A stretch of 64,000 nucleotides of DNA from Bombyx mori (GCF_030269925.1 NC_085111.1:5696142-5760141), one strand, 5' to 3'; numbered from the stretch's first letter, positions 1 to 11,180 are shown. The notes: a model not told the origin generated them from the letters alone. Numbers and translations are program-made.

Positions 1-2042
1 TCGGGGACACGCGCCACGCCCCGAGCACGAAGCTCGCTGCGCCACCGATAGTCGGCAGCGAGCGACTCCGCCTCCAGCTCCCATGGCGGCGTCCCCGCCA
101 AAACACACGCCGCCTCGAAGGAGACGGTGCGATATCCGCGGATGACCCTGATGGCAACGGTGCGCTGCGGCCGGCGCAAGAACCGAGCCATAGTGGCCCG
201 GTTGCGCGGCTCAGCCCACACAGGTGCACCGTACAGGGCCATCGATCGCACCACCCCCGCGTAGAGACGGCGCACAACCTGATCCGGTCCCCCAATATTC
301 GGGAGCAGCCGGCTCAAAGAACCGGCCGTCCCCATCAATCGGGGGACCAGCTCCGCAAAGTGAGCACGAAAGGCCCACCGGCTGTCCAACACGAGGCCGA
401 GGTACTTCAACTGCACCCCGACCCCTATCCGGACGCCTCCAACCACGATGTGGGTGTCAACGGGTGGCGCCCTCCGCGGCCCGTGAAACCACAGAGCCTC
501 GGATTTATTGAGCGCCACGTCGAGACCCAGCTTCCTTATCCTTCCGACGACGAGAGCCACTCCCGCTGTGGCGAGACGGGCAGACTCCCTAAAATCATCC
601 CCCCGGGCCACGACCAACGTGTCGTCCGCGTAACAAATAACGCGGAGGCCCGGGAGGAGGGCGCCCCTCAGCACCCAGTCGTACCCGATATTCCACAAGA
701 GGGGGCCGAGAACCGACCCCTGCGGAACACCACGCACGACCGGAAAACGATGAAGGGTCCCACCGTACCCGGTACATACGACCGACCTGGCCCCCAAATA
801 GGACCCAACCAGCCGGCGGAGGTAGAGGGGCACTCCATGCCTCTCCAGTGCCCCCCCTATCACGGTCCAGGGCAGAGTGTTAAATGCGTTGGCGATGTCA
901 AGAGACACCGCCAGCGCCACCCCACCCCGAGAAACGGCCTCGTCCGAGAGGGACCGCACGCGAAGAATTGCATCCACGGTCGAACGGCCCTCCCGGAAGC
1001 CGTACTGCTCCGCCGACAGGTCAGGCCCCACCCCGACCAGGTGCCGAACGATGCGGGCAGCCAGAATACGTTCCAGCAATTTTCCCGCCTCGTCCAGCAG
1101 CACGATAGGACGATACCCGGCGGCTGTATCCACCGGGCGCCCCTCCTTCCTCAACAACACAAGTCTACCCGTCCGCCAGAGCGACGGAAACCGTCCCGAC
1201 TCCAAGCAGCCATTATATAGCTCAAGGAGCCGGTCCCCCAGGGCACCGAGGGCCAAGGCCAATACCCGGCCGTGGACTCCGTCCGGGCCGGGGGCCGTGT
1301 CTTTCGCAGTCATCTTGACAACGGCCACCCGGAGCTCTGCCTCGGTAATACGAGGCACCTCAGCAGGAGCTTGGCCGTCGACGGTGTCAGACGGCCCGCC
1401 CATAGCGGGAGGGACAAAACCCTCCCGCTCCTGCGGGAACAACGCCGAAACGATGTCCCGCAGCTGCTGGGGCTGGAGACGCTCAGTCATAGAGGGGGCC
1501 CACGGGCGCAACTTGCCGCGTACCAATTTGTATGGGCTCCCCCACGGATCCGCTTCGAGCGCCTCCAAGAGTCTCTCCATGTTCTGCTCCTTGGCCCGCC
1601 TGATGGCCAGCCGCAGGGCGTCCTTCGCAGCGCGATATTCGCGGTGCAGCCGAGCTTCCTCCTCCGCGAACGCGACGGGCTCGTCGCGCCGCAGGCGGCG
1701 GCGACGGCGGTGTCTAGTGCACCGGCGGCTCGCCCGAATGGAGACCGCACGCAGTCTTGCAATTTCGGGCGACCACCAGGGCGACTGTCGCCGTCCAGAG
1801 TGCCGAGAGCCGACCCGGGGCATCGAGGCATCACATATGCGGTGCATCGCGCCCCGGAACCATTCGGCCTCGGTTTCCACATCGACAGGTTGTGGGCGCT
1901 TGGGCGCCCACGCCGCCACCATAGAGGCCTCCACCAGGAGCTCCCTGTTCAGGAGCTTCAGTGCCCACCTAGGGAATGACCGGGATGCACTCTGCGGGGG
2001 GTCAACCCCGCGGGCACCTGCAGCCGGCGTCGGCGCAGGGGG
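1..2042 (-). CDS. R1-clade non-LTR retrotransposon ORF2, partial (reverse transcriptase)
   Basis: The minus strand is open for 680 codons from 2042 to the window edge, with no stop or frameshift. A TAA at 2043-2045 lies exactly where GC-rich element sequence meets AT-rich flank, so the element is 5'-truncated there and continues beyond position 1. Reverse transcriptase motifs appear in order: APGPDGVHG near 1290, a motif A sequence SLDIANAFNTLPW near 890, PQGSVLGPLLW near 700, and the catalytic YADD at 621-632. The C-terminal part (VIRGYRTVSFEAACVLAG near 120) is closely similar to the fragment at 49739-50437, so both belong to one R1-like group. The enzyme would copy element RNA into DNA at a nicked chromosomal target. 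The endonuclease domain and ORF1 are absent here. High GC compared with its surroundings and the open frame suggest a recent insertion. R1-clade placement is from general resemblance, not a tree. Confidence 0.85.
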
Positions 2043-2045
2043 TTA

Positions 2046-2231
2046 TAGTGTATTAGGTGACTTTTAATTTTAGTAAAATTTAAAATACTATAAAGTAAAT
2101 GAAATTACAAATTTTACAGCGCCCCCCTAACCCACATCAACGCCCCCCATTTTTTCCTGGGCCCCTTAACGCCCCCCTCTAGGTTTCAAACGCCCCCCAG
2201 GGGGCGTTATCGCCCACTTTGAGAAAGACTG
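2046..2231 (-). mobile_element. hAT-like non-autonomous element, one terminus
   Basis: Read on the minus strand, the segment ends at 2231 with CAGTCTTTCTCAAAGTGGGC, which resembles hAT terminal inverted repeats (CAGNGNTTCTCAAA type). It is followed inward by C-rich blocks containing CGCCCCC repeats. The adjoining 8 bp, ctctagac at 2232-2239, are a possible target duplication. The opposite terminus is not seen. The retrotransposon at 1-2042 probably inserted into this element, so the partner end should lie left of the window. Confidence 0.45.
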
Positions 2232-2239
2232 CTCTAGAC

Positions 2240-4128
2240 CATCAGCTTAGGTAGGAAAAAAATGCAGCAAAAAAGATCTGTGGGAAAGTGCTGTAGATAA
2301 TTCCAGCAGACCCAGCATTAGCTTCTATTAAGAAGTAAAGAAGTCTAATCTGATTTCGTGCAGTCGTAAAAAGGAGACGTCATCTCCTCATCTCGAATGA
2401 ATTCTAACACGATTTCCCACGCACACGGAACAATATACAGAGAGAACCAGAGTCCCTTTATATTTATGAGCAAAGGTACCAAACAATCCGTAAGGTCCGA
2501 TTTATAAACATACAACTTGTTTTTATGTATGTGGATTTATTCATATTCATTATATCATTTTGGATAAAAGATCATGACGCAAAATAAAGCGTATTAAGCT
2601 AGGTATTATATTCCAATTCCGCACTTGTCTGCCTGTGACCTTCACGTGAGGACGAGTCGCTCTCACGTCGCAAGCAGTCTGCGTTGCGCCATACGACCCT
2701 CCACGCAGCACGGAGGTCCTATTGCGTGTGAGCTACATTGTTGGACGTAACATGTCCAATGATGCACGCATTATGTGACATGTTAGATCACATTAGTAGA
2801 TCAGAATGACAGTCAAATCGCAAATAAAAAACAAGGTTATTTAAAGTATACGTTTGCCGTACATAATTAAAAAAAAAAAAAAACACGTTCAATGCTTTTA
2901 AAAATGAATCTAGTTTAATATAGTTTTTGCACATGTAAACTACTTTTTTGTGCCTGAGAACTACGGTTAAACTATTATAATTTCATTAGTAATAAGTAAT
3001 GCAATTATAATAGCGTGTTTTTTTTGTGTTTAAAAGGATACCAATGACGTCAAACCAATCATTTTTTATTGTGAACATAGTAGGTACAGGCCGGTAGGTA
3101 TAATCGTATCTGTGGTAAATATTAAAAAAAAAACAATAGATTTAAAAGAACAAAACAGTGCAAACAAAGATACCACCGAAAGTTCATTTTTAAATAAAAG
3201 AAGATCATGTTCGCGTTTACACATTTTATTTGCAGAATAAAGATTTATTCCAGACCGCTTCACAGATGAGATCAGTTTTGAAAACCAGTTTTATACAAAA
3301 TTTACGTGCTTGTTCATTCTACATAAAAATTATCACAAATAACTGTTTTAAATGATTTACATAGAATACTGAATAATAATATACCGACTAGGGATGGCGA
3401 TTTGAGTTCTATTAGTCAAATAAATCTTTTTAAACGATTTTTATACTGATTAAGGTCGATTATCAAAATTGATTTAAATAATTACATTCATCCACTGTTT
3501 CCATCTCAGACTGTAGAAATCGGGAATCCCGAGTTCCTAATATCGATAGATCGTCGTATGTATTAAGCGCTTTGTGATTTTAACTGTTGGTTGGCTGTTC
3601 ACAGTATTAGCGAATGGTTCAGTGAGAATTATTGAATATTTTGCTTTTTTGTACTATATGTATGCCAGAGAACATAAAAAAGTGAAGCAATTGTTTTTTG
3701 AAAGATCTGAATTGCTTACCGTTTGTATCGCCTCACTAACGATGATCGTTATTTGTTGATCCTTTTGAATTGTAAGAGTTTTCTACTCTTCGAAAAGGTT
3801 GAGTAGGTTATAAATACTCACCTGTCAAGGCGCCTGGTGGAATGCCACTTGATTACTACGAGATTCCGATTTGTCAAGTTACCGAGAGTGAAAATAATGT
3901 TCCATACAATATGTGAAAGGCACTGAACTAAAAAAAAATTACAAACGATTTAAATACATACAAAGATAATTATTTTATTGTTACCTGTTTGAGTTGTACT
4001 ATATTAATTAATGAAGGCGGTTCCTATAATAATTTTATTCAGAATGTTGGAACACGTGAATTTTGCGGAAAGCTGGTTTTCAAAATTACTCACGTGGGTG
4101 TGTGTTCGCTTAAAAATCTGTATCCTCT
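2240..4128. other. AT-rich DNA with no recognised gene
   Basis: This stretch contains only short open frames without recognisable motifs, and A or T homopolymer runs near 2870 and 3020. There is a GC-richer patch near 2630-2740 containing several CACGTG-like words. I see no splice-supported exon. Confidence 0.5.
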
Positions 4129-4141
4129 GTGCTTAGTGCGA

Positions 4142-5137
4142 TGACGCTAATGTCGAGTTTAGATCCACCGTCCGGTACTTGGGGGTCAATATCGACCGGA
4201 GTTTGAGGATGACCACCCACGCCAATACGGCGTTGGCGACCGGTCGCTATGCGAGATTCCTCCTCCGGCCGGTTTTAGCCTCCAGGTTGCCGGTCGGGAC
4301 TAAGCTCGGCATTTAAAAGACATATGTCCGTTCCCGTATTACGTACGCAGCTGCGGCCTGGTATCACCTCATCCCGCACGGTATGCGGACGAGGTTACAG
4401 GTCCAGCAAAATCTGGCTCTTCGCACGATACTAGAAGCAGGGCGTTACGTCAGAAATGACGTTATCGCCCGGGATCTGGATGTAGAGTCGCTCGAGGAGT
4501 TCATCCGGAGGCTAGCTCGTAATATTTACGAGTGGGCTGACGGTAGACCCCACGAGCATCTCCACAATTTAGCTCCCTTGCACGCTAGACCACCTGATGG
4601 TCGGGCGGTACCAAGGTAGCTACTGGAACCCCCTTTTATGGTAAGATAGTCAGCTAAGCTGGAGTGACATGGGAGTGCTCATAATGAGTGCCCCCATGGG
4701 ACTGAGCTGTCCTCACTCGTCCCTTTCCCCTACATTTTTGGGGTGCCCTCCTATGGGGACCTATGTCCCACCCCCGTTGGGTGGACCACTCCCCCGTCTG
4801 GTGAGTGTTTGTATGTCGGTCCCTCCTCGGTTTGATCTTCCCTTTTGGGGAGCCCGGAGCGGGTGAGCGCCTAACTAGAGCGCCCCCGCCCCTCTGGTTT
4901 GTAGAGGTGGGGCCGCGGCATTAGTACCAGCCCATCGTATTATGTATATATATATATATTTTGTGTCGATGTAGTGTAGCCGTGGTCGCGGCGAACAGCA
5001 CTCCCCTCTTCTTTCTCGTCCTGCACCCATATTATCCCTGCCCTGTGTGGCAGGGAGCTTCTGCTCGGGTAGTGGGGTTTGCCCCGAGGCCCGTTCCTTG
5101 CCCCCGTAAGGGGGTACGACGACCCCTTTTGCTTGCT
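4142..5137 (+). mobile_element. 5'-truncated Jockey-like non-LTR retrotransposon, nested in the MITE
   Basis: Flanking direct repeats TGCTTAGTGCGA at 4130-4141 and 5138-5149 form a 12-bp target-site duplication inside the MITE arm. The element holds the C-terminal part of a reverse-transcriptase ORF, a long 3' untranslated region with a TATATA run near 4945, and a 3' end ending in GCTT repeats. It has no 5' part. Such truncation is normal for target-primed reverse transcription. Confidence 0.75.
4149..4619 (+). pseudogene. reverse transcriptase C-terminal fragment (Jockey-like)
   Basis: The plus-strand frame reads through RYLGVNIDRSLRM (near 4178), the post-catalytic segment typical of Jockey-like reverse transcriptases, then ITYAAAAWYHL near 4340, and stops with TAG at 4617-4619. 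An in-frame TAA at 4314-4316 breaks the frame after KLGI. The catalytic FADD/YADD motif is absent because the copy is 5'-truncated. It is a dead copy with one nonsense mutation and otherwise preserved reading. Confidence 0.7.
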
Positions 5138-5766
5138 TGCTTAGTGCGAGTTTTTTAACGTTCTCGATAGCGTAAAAGTTAACTCAAATTTGTATGTAGT
5201 TGGAACAGCGCCCCTAGCGGCAACTGTAGGCAAACGTTTCAACTCCATACAAACTTTTACGCTATCGAGAACGTTAAAAAACTCGCACTAAGCACAACGA
5301 AGACCTAATTTAAGCGTAACCTCATTTGCGTATTTTTTTAATTTTTGCACTTACATGAATTTTCTGAATGAAAATTTATTGGAGTTTTCATATATTCATA
5401 GTTTGTGATTATTTAGTCACAAAAAAATGCGCAAAATACTTCATATACAAATGAAAATATAAAGCTGAAAACAACATTTTTGTTATCAAACTTGGAACTA
5501 GACTTCTATGAATGTGCGTACCGCCTATATTTGATTCATTTGGTAGCTAAATAGGTCCGCTTTGGCTTCGGTTTAGAAATAAAATTGTAATTTTCATGCT
5601 TTCCTTTCCACTTTTATATCCAGGATAGCCCAGTGTTACTATAAACATTTATATACGTGATAAAAATATAACCGTGGACCGTGTAACTAATAATGTCGTA
5701 ACTGTCATAAAAAACTGAAAACTATGTGTAATTTCACACTTTTAATGAGTGTTATTAAACCATGTA

Positions 5767-6003
5767 TTATAAATCCTGTTTAACGGGGTAGCTATTATAA
5801 AACAGAAGATATTTGACAGATGCCTGAATCCCGCTAACGGTATTTTCAAGATTTGTTCGCATATTCCAAGCAATAATATTACGATCCGTCGCTGTACCGA
5901 GCAATTTCACCCACTCGGTGGTACACCTTCGCTGTGTCGTTTTCCCCCAATCCTCCTTTTTAGATAACGCGTCGATGTGTTCCATAAGAGGCACCTGCGA
6001 AAT
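5767..6003 (-). other. candidate terminal exon or old gene fragment, unknown product
   Basis: A minus-strand frame of about 76 codons follows a plausible splice acceptor (aatttcgcag, exon starting GTGCCTCTTATGG near 5994) and ends at a stop at 5767. The residues look protein-like, rich in W, K and T, with CTTEWVKLL and AWNMRTNLENT. I do not recognise the family. No partner exon is certain; the open stretch at 6414-6660 on the same strand is one candidate. Chance openness cannot be excluded. Confidence 0.25.
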
Positions 6004-6413
6004 TAGAACGTATAATAATATTATTAATGTGTTATTGAATAATATGTATTAATGTGTTCGCTTAGAAGATTCTAGACCACATTTAACATTAATAAGCAAG
6101 ACAAACTGTCTCGGGGATTCAATGTAAATAGCACTAAGTTCGTGTTCGTATGTAAATAGTTAACAAAAAAATCTTGGTTCCGGAGTTCTTCGCAAATATC
6201 AGACGAGCTAACATTTAAAACAAATCAACATTACATTTCCTTGCTTGGTAGGTTTATGTTTTGAATCAATATACTCTTGTTATCATGACTTTGGATTTGG
6301 ACGTATCTTGTAATCGTGTTTTAGGTCAAAACAGTACTTGAAGTAAATGAAGTATCTGCGTCCTTAGTCGTTGTACGATTAAGGAATTACATGGCGCTTC
6401 TTAACTGGTCACA

Positions 6414-6660
6414 TTAAATCTCCAAAATCACAGTTGGAATCTTAGGACAGTAGTTCCCCGAGTGGCCCATCGAGATGAACTTTGCTAACAGCATCTGTAC
6501 TTCTTTCAAAGCGGAAAGTTGACAGGCATTTCCTTCTCTTTTTTGACGTAGGATATCCTGGACCATGGAGGATGAGTTATTCGCCCTTCCGCCCTCACAC
6601 AAGCCGAAGAGTTCGACGTGAGTCTTATCGCCCGCTGAGTTTATCGCCGAATCTTCTCAA
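6414..6660 (-). other. candidate exon-like open stretch, unknown product
   Basis: About 80 codons are open on the minus strand, with plausible composition (for example LFGLCEGGRANN and QLSALKEVQMLLAKF), ending at a stop at 6414. It begins without a clear ATG, and no good donor site was found before the stop. It may be an exon remnant on the same strand as the stretch at 5767-6003, or a chance frame. No family is recognised. Confidence 0.2.
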
Positions 6661-7123
6661 CTGGGTGTGACACTGATTTAGCAGTAGATACTATCTCGGA
6701 GCAGTTATCAAATAGTTTTGAACTTATATTTACGTTAACGCGATATGTAGCCAACAACAATTAACTATTGCGATTCACTGGAGTACAAGTTGGAATGCCA
6801 CAGAAAGAAGAATATTGAAGACGATTAAGCAATCATCGTGGCATTTTAAATGCGAATGTTTATCAAACGCTCGCTAAGTTTTTAATGTTCCGAGTGTGCC
6901 AAATGATTCGTCAAGGATGGGCCACTGCGCAGTTTCCAAGTGAGGTCAATAGTATTTATGTAAGTGCCTTGGACGAACAGTGAAAGCGCATTAAATACTT
7001 CATGGATGATGATCGCAGGAATACTTCCGTAATGGTCATCGGTCACAATGACAAGTGTTATTGGAGCGGTTCATTTATTGTCTTTACGAAGGTTATTTTT
7101 AGCACATTATCGACATCAATGCA

Positions 7124-7540
7124 TCTTTTATTGTCTGAGACGGTCAGTAAGCTGGCCAGTTCTTGGAGAACGTGATGTTAAATGGTTACCGGAGTCCATA
7201 GCCATAATAACATGAGTGCAGCGATTGCTTAACCTTGAGAAATGAAATCGAAGTCTCCGTTGTTTTGTATGACGGATATTCTTGCACCTTTTATTGTCTT
7301 AGACGGTCAGTAATCTGGCCAGTTTTTGGAGCACGTGATGTTTAATGGTTACCGGAGCCCATAGACATAATAACATGAGTGCAGCGATTGCTTAACCTTG
7401 AGAAATGAAATCGAAGTGTCCGTTGTTTTGTGTGACGAATATTCTTAAATCGCATGTCTTCTTTGCCGTAGCAAGATTATGATTGTAGCTGCCCGTACGG
7501 GCTGATGGTACGTCCTACTACGAGTAAACAAATAAGGTTA
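7124..7540 (-). repeat. decayed SINE with a 165-bp internal tandem duplication
   Basis: Two units, about 7124-7288 and 7289-7452, are nearly identical. Each starts with TTTTATTGTCT and contains GGTTACCGGAG and CTTGAGAAATGAAATCGAAG. The layout follows the antisense Bm1 body (poly-T, GTGTTAAGTGGTTACCGGAGCCCATAGA, CTTGAGATATAAGTTCTAAG), so this is a diverged relative. A trailing GTACGTCCTACTACGAGTAA near 7510 matches the antisense middle of Bm1. Confidence 0.6.
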
Positions 7541-7541
7541 C

Positions 7542-7798
7542 ATTTATTTTATTTTATTTTATTGCATAAATGTGTGGACGAGCTCACAGCTCTCCTGGTG
7601 TTAAGTGATTACCGGAGCCCATAAACATCTACAACGTAAATGCCGCCACCCACCTTGAGATATGAGTTCTAAGGTCTCTGTATAGTTACAACGGCTGCCC
7701 CTCCCTTCAAACCGAAACGCATTACTGCTTCACGGCATAAATAGGTAGAATGGTGGTGCCTACCCGTGCGGACACACAACAGGTCCTACCAACAGTTA
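7542..7798 (-). repeat. Bm1-type SINE, 5'-truncated
   Basis: On the plus strand it starts with T-rich ATTTTATTGC, continues through GGACGAGCTCACAGC and the GTTAAGTGATTACCGGAGCCC block, and ends with GCGGACACACAACAGGTCCT. Sense is therefore minus, with the A-rich tail at 7542. The tRNA-like head is missing. It directly follows the decayed SINE at 7124-7540. Confidence 0.8.
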
Positions 7799-8213
7799 CA
7801 TTTGCCTTCATTGTTGTATTTCTTGCTTGCAGATGCAGACGGAGAGTCCTTTCACCTTTTGATAATAGGCATTTTGAAAAGAATTAATATTTACATTTCA
7901 ATTAATATTTAAATTAAATTAAAAAATATATAAGTTTGTAAATGAAATGCCCCAATTTAGACGCCGTTCTGGTGGTTAAATCTAGAACATGTGTCGAACA
8001 AATTAATATTCACGGAACGTGCTCACTTCCATTTGCTGGGCATTGCCATAACAAAATAATTAACTAGAGTAATAAAGATTTATTTCACGTGTTTGTTGTA
8101 AATAACGTAACAAGCGTGCTTTATTTAGTCATACATATAATTTCTAACAAAGAAAATAGCTTTTCTTTGTTTTCCCGTTTTATGACTGCGTTTTTGTCAA
8201 ACCTTCTTTAATA

Positions 8214-9159
8214 ATAATAATAATAATAAGCCCATTTTATTTCCAAAACACAAATAGAAAAAAAGAAAAATAAAAAAAACACCTTATCAAATAAAAATTG
8301 CAAAATTAAATATAAACTTGTGCTTGGAACCCCATTCGGGTATAGGCCTCCTCCAGCTTGCTCCACTGTTCCCTATCCTTGGCTTTGTTTCTCCATTCTT
8401 TTCCAGTTGCTGCTATTATTTCGTCGATCCATCTGCTTCTTGGTCGTCCTCTTCTTCTTTTGCCCGCTGGTCTTTCCCATGTTGTAATTTCTAATGTCCA
8501 TCTTTTATCCGTATATCTCGCAAGATGTCCTGCCCAGCGCCACTTTTGTGTCAGAGCGTACCTGAGAGCATCTATCAGCTTTGTTTTTTCTCTAATGTAT
8601 TCGCTTCTTATCCTTTGTATTTTTCTTATATTCAATATACTTCTTTCCATCGCTTTCTGACAGGTCGCTAATTTTGTTTTTATTTTTGTGTTGTAAGTCC
8701 ATGTTTGGCACCCATATAAGAGAGTCGGAAGAATACAGGTATCCATCACAGTCTTTTTCAGGTGAAGAGGGAAGGACCCTTTTAGAATTTCCTTTAAGCT
8801 CCAGAATTTTCTCCAAGTTATATTGATTCGGCGTTCGACTTCTTCTTAATCGTTGTTGTCTTTAAATGAAATTAATTTTCCGAGATATATATAGCTGTTT
8901 ACGTACTCTAACGGTTTGCCATACAAGCTGATTTTATCAGTACTACTGTTTGTCATTACTTTGGTTTTGTCTTGGTTCATTTTGAGACCGACTTTTTCGC
9001 TTTCCTCGCTTAAAATATTTATAATTTTTTCGAGTTTTTCGTTTGTTTCAGCGAAGAGAACGATATCATCAGCAAATCTCAAATGTGTAAGTCGCTTCCC
9101 ATTTATTTTGATTCCGTTCGATGGCCAGTTAAATGTAGATTTAGTAGGTAGATGTAGTT
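8214..9159 (-). mobile_element. RTE-like non-LTR retrotransposon, 5'-truncated, with target duplication
   Basis: The element is flanked by the identical 15-mer AAACCTTCTTTAATA at 8199-8213 and 9160-9174, a clear target-site duplication. On the minus strand the 3' end is a (TTA)n microsatellite at about 8214-8229. It encodes the end of a reverse transcriptase and has no 5' half. Confidence 0.85.
8306..9130 (-). pseudogene. reverse transcriptase C-terminal part (RTE-like), one nonsense mutation
   Basis: Minus-strand translation starts in GIKINGKRLTHL, gives the catalytic motif FADDIVLFAE (near 9070) and continues with LKMNQDKTKVM and YLGKLISF. It ends at a stop at 8306 after WAGHLARYTDKRW and RRRGRPRSRWIDEI, the usual C-terminal landmarks of RTE-like reverse transcriptases. 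A TAA at 8846-8848 interrupts an otherwise continuous frame, between KDNND and EEVERRIN. The upstream fingers and endonuclease domain are missing by truncation. The copy is dead but little decayed. Confidence 0.8.
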
Positions 9160-9174
9160 AAACCTTCTTTAATA

Positions 9175-10998
9175 CAAATACGATATTTTTAATATATCAA
9201 TTTTAGTTATTATCTTTGTCGATTCTTTTTATCAGTTTTTCGGTTTTAATGCATTAAAATGGTTACGGAACCCACCAGACTAACCTATATTGTGTCTATT
9301 CGCATGTGTACATACTTGTAACTTGACCGATTCATAATTCCAAGAACCATTTATGACAGGCTTTTTTAATGCGTCGAAAACTGAACGTGCTCAACTCTCA
9401 CGCTGTGTTAAATGATTAATAACGGAGCTCATAGAAATCATAATGCGACAGACACTTACACACTAACACAAAACATAGATTTATCAAAAATATTTTCCTA
9501 TGACAAACAAGTTTATCAATTATTAATAAATAAGTGTGGGGAAATAAGATCAAGGCTAAGAATTCGATGAATTTTCCGTAAGAGTTAATTCGAATAAGAG
9601 CTCACTATCGATATCAAACGCTCACGTAAAACCTCTCCGAATTCGTATCAAAACGTCGCAAATACCTATTTCTATAAATGCTATAATTTACCTTATTACT
9701 CACAAGATAAATTATAAAGGTTGCAAAGCCGAATCTGAACAGCTTCTAGAACTATATTGCTTTTATCGTAAAATACTCTTCGTTGGGCTCTGAAGTACAT
9801 AATTATCATTGCACAGTTTTGATTCTTACCTAGACTTCCACGGTCCGGTCTATATCTGCCGCTAAAATAGGCATATTTTTCGATTTCAATGGTGGAACAG
9901 TAAAATACAATTAAGACTTTGATCTCTCAACCCGGAAATTCATATTAGTATGTCAGTGTGTTGGCTGTGACCTCCTTCCAACAACGCAGTGTAATAACGA
10001 TCGATCATTAAAACAGAGCATCCGTTTTTTTTTTTTAAATCTCTGCTACGCAAATTCGTGTGTGGCTCCTTTATTGCGGCATCGATTTAAAAATCGATAA
10101 ATATAATCTAGGGATTATACTTTTAAATAAATCTTAATCCTAAAAGGTTTGCGTAAGAGAAATACATCAACCAGTTCCAGTTTGGAAATGCTTAGCTAAA
10201 TAAAGTAGAAACCGTTGATTGTCTTGAACTCAACGGATTTAATGTCGAGGAATGTACCACAGTTATATCCCTGTGCGCCATTATTCAAGCCCTAAACAAA
10301 GTACAGACTGGCGCCTTTTTGTTGTGGGGTTACTTGCTACAAATTGAACACGTAACTGTTTGGTTTTTCCGAAATCATGATTATTTATGTTCAACCAGAT
10401 GTGGAAATTTCCACCGTGATCATTAATTAACACGTAAAAAAAGGTGTTTGTAAAAAAGGAAGGAAAAAAAAAGAAAATACTTTAGTCTTTATTTAGTGTT
10501 GGGTATGATAGTGTATAATAGATAATGCCATAGTGTAGCTATGGTATAGGATTCTATATTATATACTATAATTCCAATAGTGTGTTGACATCGTTGTTAT
10601 CAGTCTCGCCTGAAAATAATATCTGGTTGCTTGTGTGAAGCGAACATTATATTTAACTAAACTTAAACCGGGCCTACGACCAATAGCAGTAGAATTATGT
10701 AACTTTTAATATTTAGTTGCATAAATCTATAATGTAATATTTTTTTTACTATAAATATAATTTAATTAATTTTATTATATTATATATTATTAATTTAATA
10801 TAATTATGTTATTAAAAGATTTACAATTTAATAAATAGATTTTATTTTAAATGTAGATTTACGTTTACATAAATGTACATATTATTTACATTTAGATTAA
10901 CGGAAACGTAAAAATATGTATTACATTTTACGTTTTATTTGTTAATGACTTTTTTCTGTCAAGGTAGAAAAAAGAACAGTTTCTAATAATAATAAACA
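9175..10998. other. AT-rich intergenic DNA
   Basis: No gene recognised. A faint antisense Bm1 resemblance (GTGTTAAATGATTAATAACGGAGC) lies near 9405, and very AT-rich runs near 10730-10860. Nothing else stands out. Confidence 0.5.
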
Positions 10999-11180
10999 CA
11001 ACCCAGTGAGTTTCTCGTCGGATATACTCAGTGGGTCGCGATTCCGATTCGGTGGTAGATTCAGCGAAGAACTTTTCTTACTAGGGCTAGTGTAACAAAG
11101 TCTCTAAGGTTGAGCCCCGTGAGCTCGCCTACTAACTCAGTTAAGCTGGAATAGCTTCTCAGTGCTACCAGAGATGACAT
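10999..11180 (+). repeat. dispersed family F fragment (CCCACTGAGTTTCTCGCCGG type)
   Basis: The segment carries the CAGTGAGTTTCTCGTCGG / CTCAGTGGGTCGCGATTCCG / GGTGGTAGATTC / GGTTGAGCCCCGTGAGCTCG series. The same series recurs in both orientations at about 17415, 19640, 20425, 21208, 22048, 24895, 40415 and 40987. It is probably untranslated sequence of a non-LTR element, but no coding part is attached here. Confidence 0.65.

Larger units (their letters stand above)
4129..5295. mobile_element. palindromic MITE, copy 1, split by a retroelement
   Basis: The right portion (5138-5295) is a near-perfect inverted repeat. GCTTAGTGCGAGTTTTTTAA with CGTTCTCGATAGCG on the left mirrors CGCTATCGAGAACG with TTAAAAAACTCGCACTAAGC on the right, around a core carrying GCCCCTAGCGGCAA. 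The first bases of the left arm are duplicated at 4130-4141, because a retroelement landed inside the arm (4142-5137). Without the insertion the MITE would be about 160 bp. Related copies occur at 18322 (one arm) and at 49706-50880 (also interrupted). Mobilisation would need a transposase from elsewhere. The superfamily is not clear from the termini. Confidence 0.75.

Noticed and set aside
360..2067. Several long plus-strand frames at 360-1220, 877-2067 and 1272-1979
   Set aside because: They are shadows of the minus-strand reverse transcriptase frame in GC-rich DNA, and no motifs fit.
7124..7452. CRISPR-like direct repeat
   Set aside because: There are only two long units with no spacers, in a eukaryotic SINE context.
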